From an uncultured Treponema sp. (GTDB taxonomy: Bacteria; Spirochaetota; Spirochaetia; Treponematales; Treponemataceae): a stretch of 5,936 nt of DNA. The translations under genes were made by a program, and so were the position numbers. The notes under the pieces are model-generated. The model was given only the letters and a program-made list of their open reading frames with translations, was not told the DNA's origin and ran no database searches. Shown here one piece after another: positions 5,374-5,936 of this stretch. Position 1 is the stretch's first letter. Each line of letters starts with the position of its first letter. The stretch covers positions 1 to 5,936 of the forward strand of contig CAKUWD010000180.1 in the NCBI GenBank assembly GCA_934699065.1, given 5' to 3'.

Positions 5374-5706
5374 ATGGGATTCAGAGAAAATCTAAAAGAT
5401 GAATTAAAATATCAGGATATTCGTGTAAAAGAATTGGCTGATAGAACAGGTATCTCTAAAAGAGCCATAGACCACTATCTTGCTGAAAAATATACAGAAC
5501 CAACAGCTGAAACTGCCGTCAAAATTGCAAAGGAATTGGGAGTTAGTGTTGAGTATCTTGTGACTGGTAAAAATTCCGAAATTCCCGACACAATTAAACC
5601 TGAGTTAATAAATCTTATTCGAGATATGAATCACTTACCTGATAAAGACATTGAATTCATTAAAGAAATGGTTAGAAGATTTATTCTTTCTGTTGATAAG
5701 TCATAA
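5374..5706 (+). CDS. Xre-family helix-turn-helix transcriptional regulator
   Basis: This 110-residue DNA-binding protein has an N-terminal HTH of the Xre/Cro-CI type: helix VKELADRTG (18-26), recognition helix around SKRAIDHYL (28-36), then ETAVKIAKELGVSVEYLVTG (46-65), the standard closing helix and YLVTG signature. The short C-terminal helical part (75-106) probably serves dimerisation; there is no peptidase or ligand domain. It most likely represses its own gene and the divergent lipoprotein operon through the GGTATTT array. The start is taken as the ATG at 5374, since the FRENLK opening is how I recall related spirochaetal proteins beginning. No good Shine-Dalgarno precedes it (only AAGG at 5358-5361, 12 nt away), so translation may be weak or leaderless. 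A strong terminator follows directly. Confidence 0.9.
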   Translation: MGFRENLKDELKYQDIRVKELADRTGISKRAIDHYLAEKYTEPTAETAVKIAKELGVSVEYLVTGKNSEIPDTIKPELINLIRDMNHLPDKDIEFIKEMVRRFILSVDKS

Positions 5707-5707
5707 A

Positions 5708-5738
5708 AAAACCGCTCCTCAATACGAGAAGCGGTTTT
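5708..5738. terminator. Bidirectional rho-independent terminator
   Basis: AAAACCGCT (5708-5716) pairs with AGCGGTTTT (5730-5738), a 9-bp stem, with a possible inner CTC/GAG pairing. T-runs lie on both sides, so it can end the regulator transcript (stop at 5706) and also transcripts arriving from the minus-strand reading frame at 5860-5936. Confidence 0.9.
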
Positions 5739-5747
5739 CATTTACAA

Positions 5748-5772
5748 GGTGGTTTCGACAAGCTCAACCACC
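5748..5772. repeat. Short hairpin repeat, GGTGGTT/AACCACC
   Basis: Perfect 7-bp arms GGTGGTT (5748-5754) and AACCACC (5766-5772) enclose an 11-nt loop TCGACAAGCTC. The TTCGACAAGCTCAACC core resembles an intergenic repeat dispersed in many bacterial genomes, as I recall it. Confidence 0.5.
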
Positions 5773-5779
5773 CCGAGTT

Positions 5780-5843
5780 CGTCATTGCGAGCCGAAGGTG
5801 AAGCAACCTAGATTGCCACGTCGCTACGCTCCTCGCAATGACG
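5780..5843. repeat. 64-bp palindromic intergenic element
   Basis: CGTCATTGCGAG (5780-5791) and CTCGCAATGACG (5832-5843) are perfect 12-bp inverted ends of a 64-bp element, with a further short pairing inside (GCAA/TTGC, about 5803-5816). It is richer in G and C than the genes and lies between convergent units. The sequence is of the REP or small palindromic element type (GTCATTGCGAG with a GAGCGTAGCGACGTGGCAATCTAG core) seen in multiple copies in several bacterial groups. Copy number cannot be seen here. Confidence 0.75.
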
Positions 5844-5859
5844 TTTTAGGCAACTAGAC

Positions 5860-5936
5860 CTAAGCCCAAGGATTCTCAGTAGGGTATCTAACTCCCTTAG
5901 GCTGGTTGTATCCAATCTCGTCTACTGCTACGCCGA
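5860..5936 (-). CDS. C-terminal end of an unidentified protein, partial
   Basis: A minus-strand frame is open from the window edge to TAG at 5862-5860, giving 24 complete codons that include VDEIGYNQPKGVRYP and end in NPWA. Base composition is richer in G and C than the other genes, and the residue mix looks like real protein. The strong terminator at 5708-5738, past the palindromic element, fits a gene ending here. With so little sequence I cannot assign a family, and a chance open frame of this length is possible. Confidence 0.5.
   Translation of the reverse strand, partial: GVAVDEIGYNQPKGVRYPTENPWA

Noticed and set aside
5651..5857. Plus-strand open frame of 68 codons
   Set aside because: It starts inside the regulator gene in another frame and runs through the terminator and the palindromic repeats, so it cannot be a conserved protein.
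5851..5907. Integron attC-like imperfect inverted repeat (CAACTAGACCTAAG with CTTAGGCTGGTTG)
   Set aside because: The arms do not match the RYYYAAC/GTTRRRY core sites, and most of the segment is an open reading frame end. No integrase or cassette array is visible.

Overview
The window looks like a low-GC, accessory stretch of a spirochaete chromosome, most probably a host-associated Treponema. Three things point there. The small Xre-type regulator at the right has the layout I associate with Treponema. The 824-residue secreted protein carries degenerate SUMF1-like pieces of the kind common in that genus. The flanks hold GC-rich hairpin and palindromic repeats of the sort scattered through such genomes. 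This assignment is from recall of family style, not from a search.

Layout, left to right. Positions 1-70 hold GC-rich hairpin repeats. Positions 105-798 hold a complete type III toxin-antitoxin locus read on the minus strand: a strong promoter (770-798), three tandem ~36-nt antitoxin RNA repeats (651-762, toxI), a rho-independent terminator (606-639) and a ToxN/AbiQ-family endoribonuclease gene (105-593, toxN). Positions 799-949 are non-coding, with an imperfect direct repeat. Positions 950-1644 hold a two-gene minus-strand operon of unrecognised small proteins (67 and 163 residues) joined by a TAATG overlap. It has a near-consensus promoter and an unusually structured ~110-nt leader. Positions 1841-5245 hold a two-gene minus-strand operon encoding a lipoprotein (300 residues) and an exported protein (824 residues, TTG start). 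A divergent Xre-type repressor lies at 5374-5706. Between it and the lipoprotein gene are four GGTATTT motifs spaced about 28 bp apart, which look like an operator array. A bidirectional terminator (5708-5738), a small hairpin repeat (5748-5772) and a 64-bp palindromic element (5780-5843) follow. The window ends with the C-terminal end of a minus-strand reading frame (5860-5936).

How the parts may work together. ToxN should be held inactive by pseudoknotted ToxI RNAs cut from the repeat transcript, with the terminator keeping toxin mRNA scarce relative to antitoxin RNA. Such loci act in plasmid or island maintenance and in abortive infection against phage. The upstream 67/163-residue pair has the size and coupling of a second toxin-antitoxin-like or defence unit. 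The larger protein has an Rx4H motif, as in HEPN ribonucleases, but this is only a hypothesis. The Xre repressor probably controls its own gene and the divergent cell-envelope operon. No transposase, integrase or phage gene is visible. The strongest find is the ToxIN locus, because its RNA repeats show compensatory base changes that support the ToxI-type pseudoknot.
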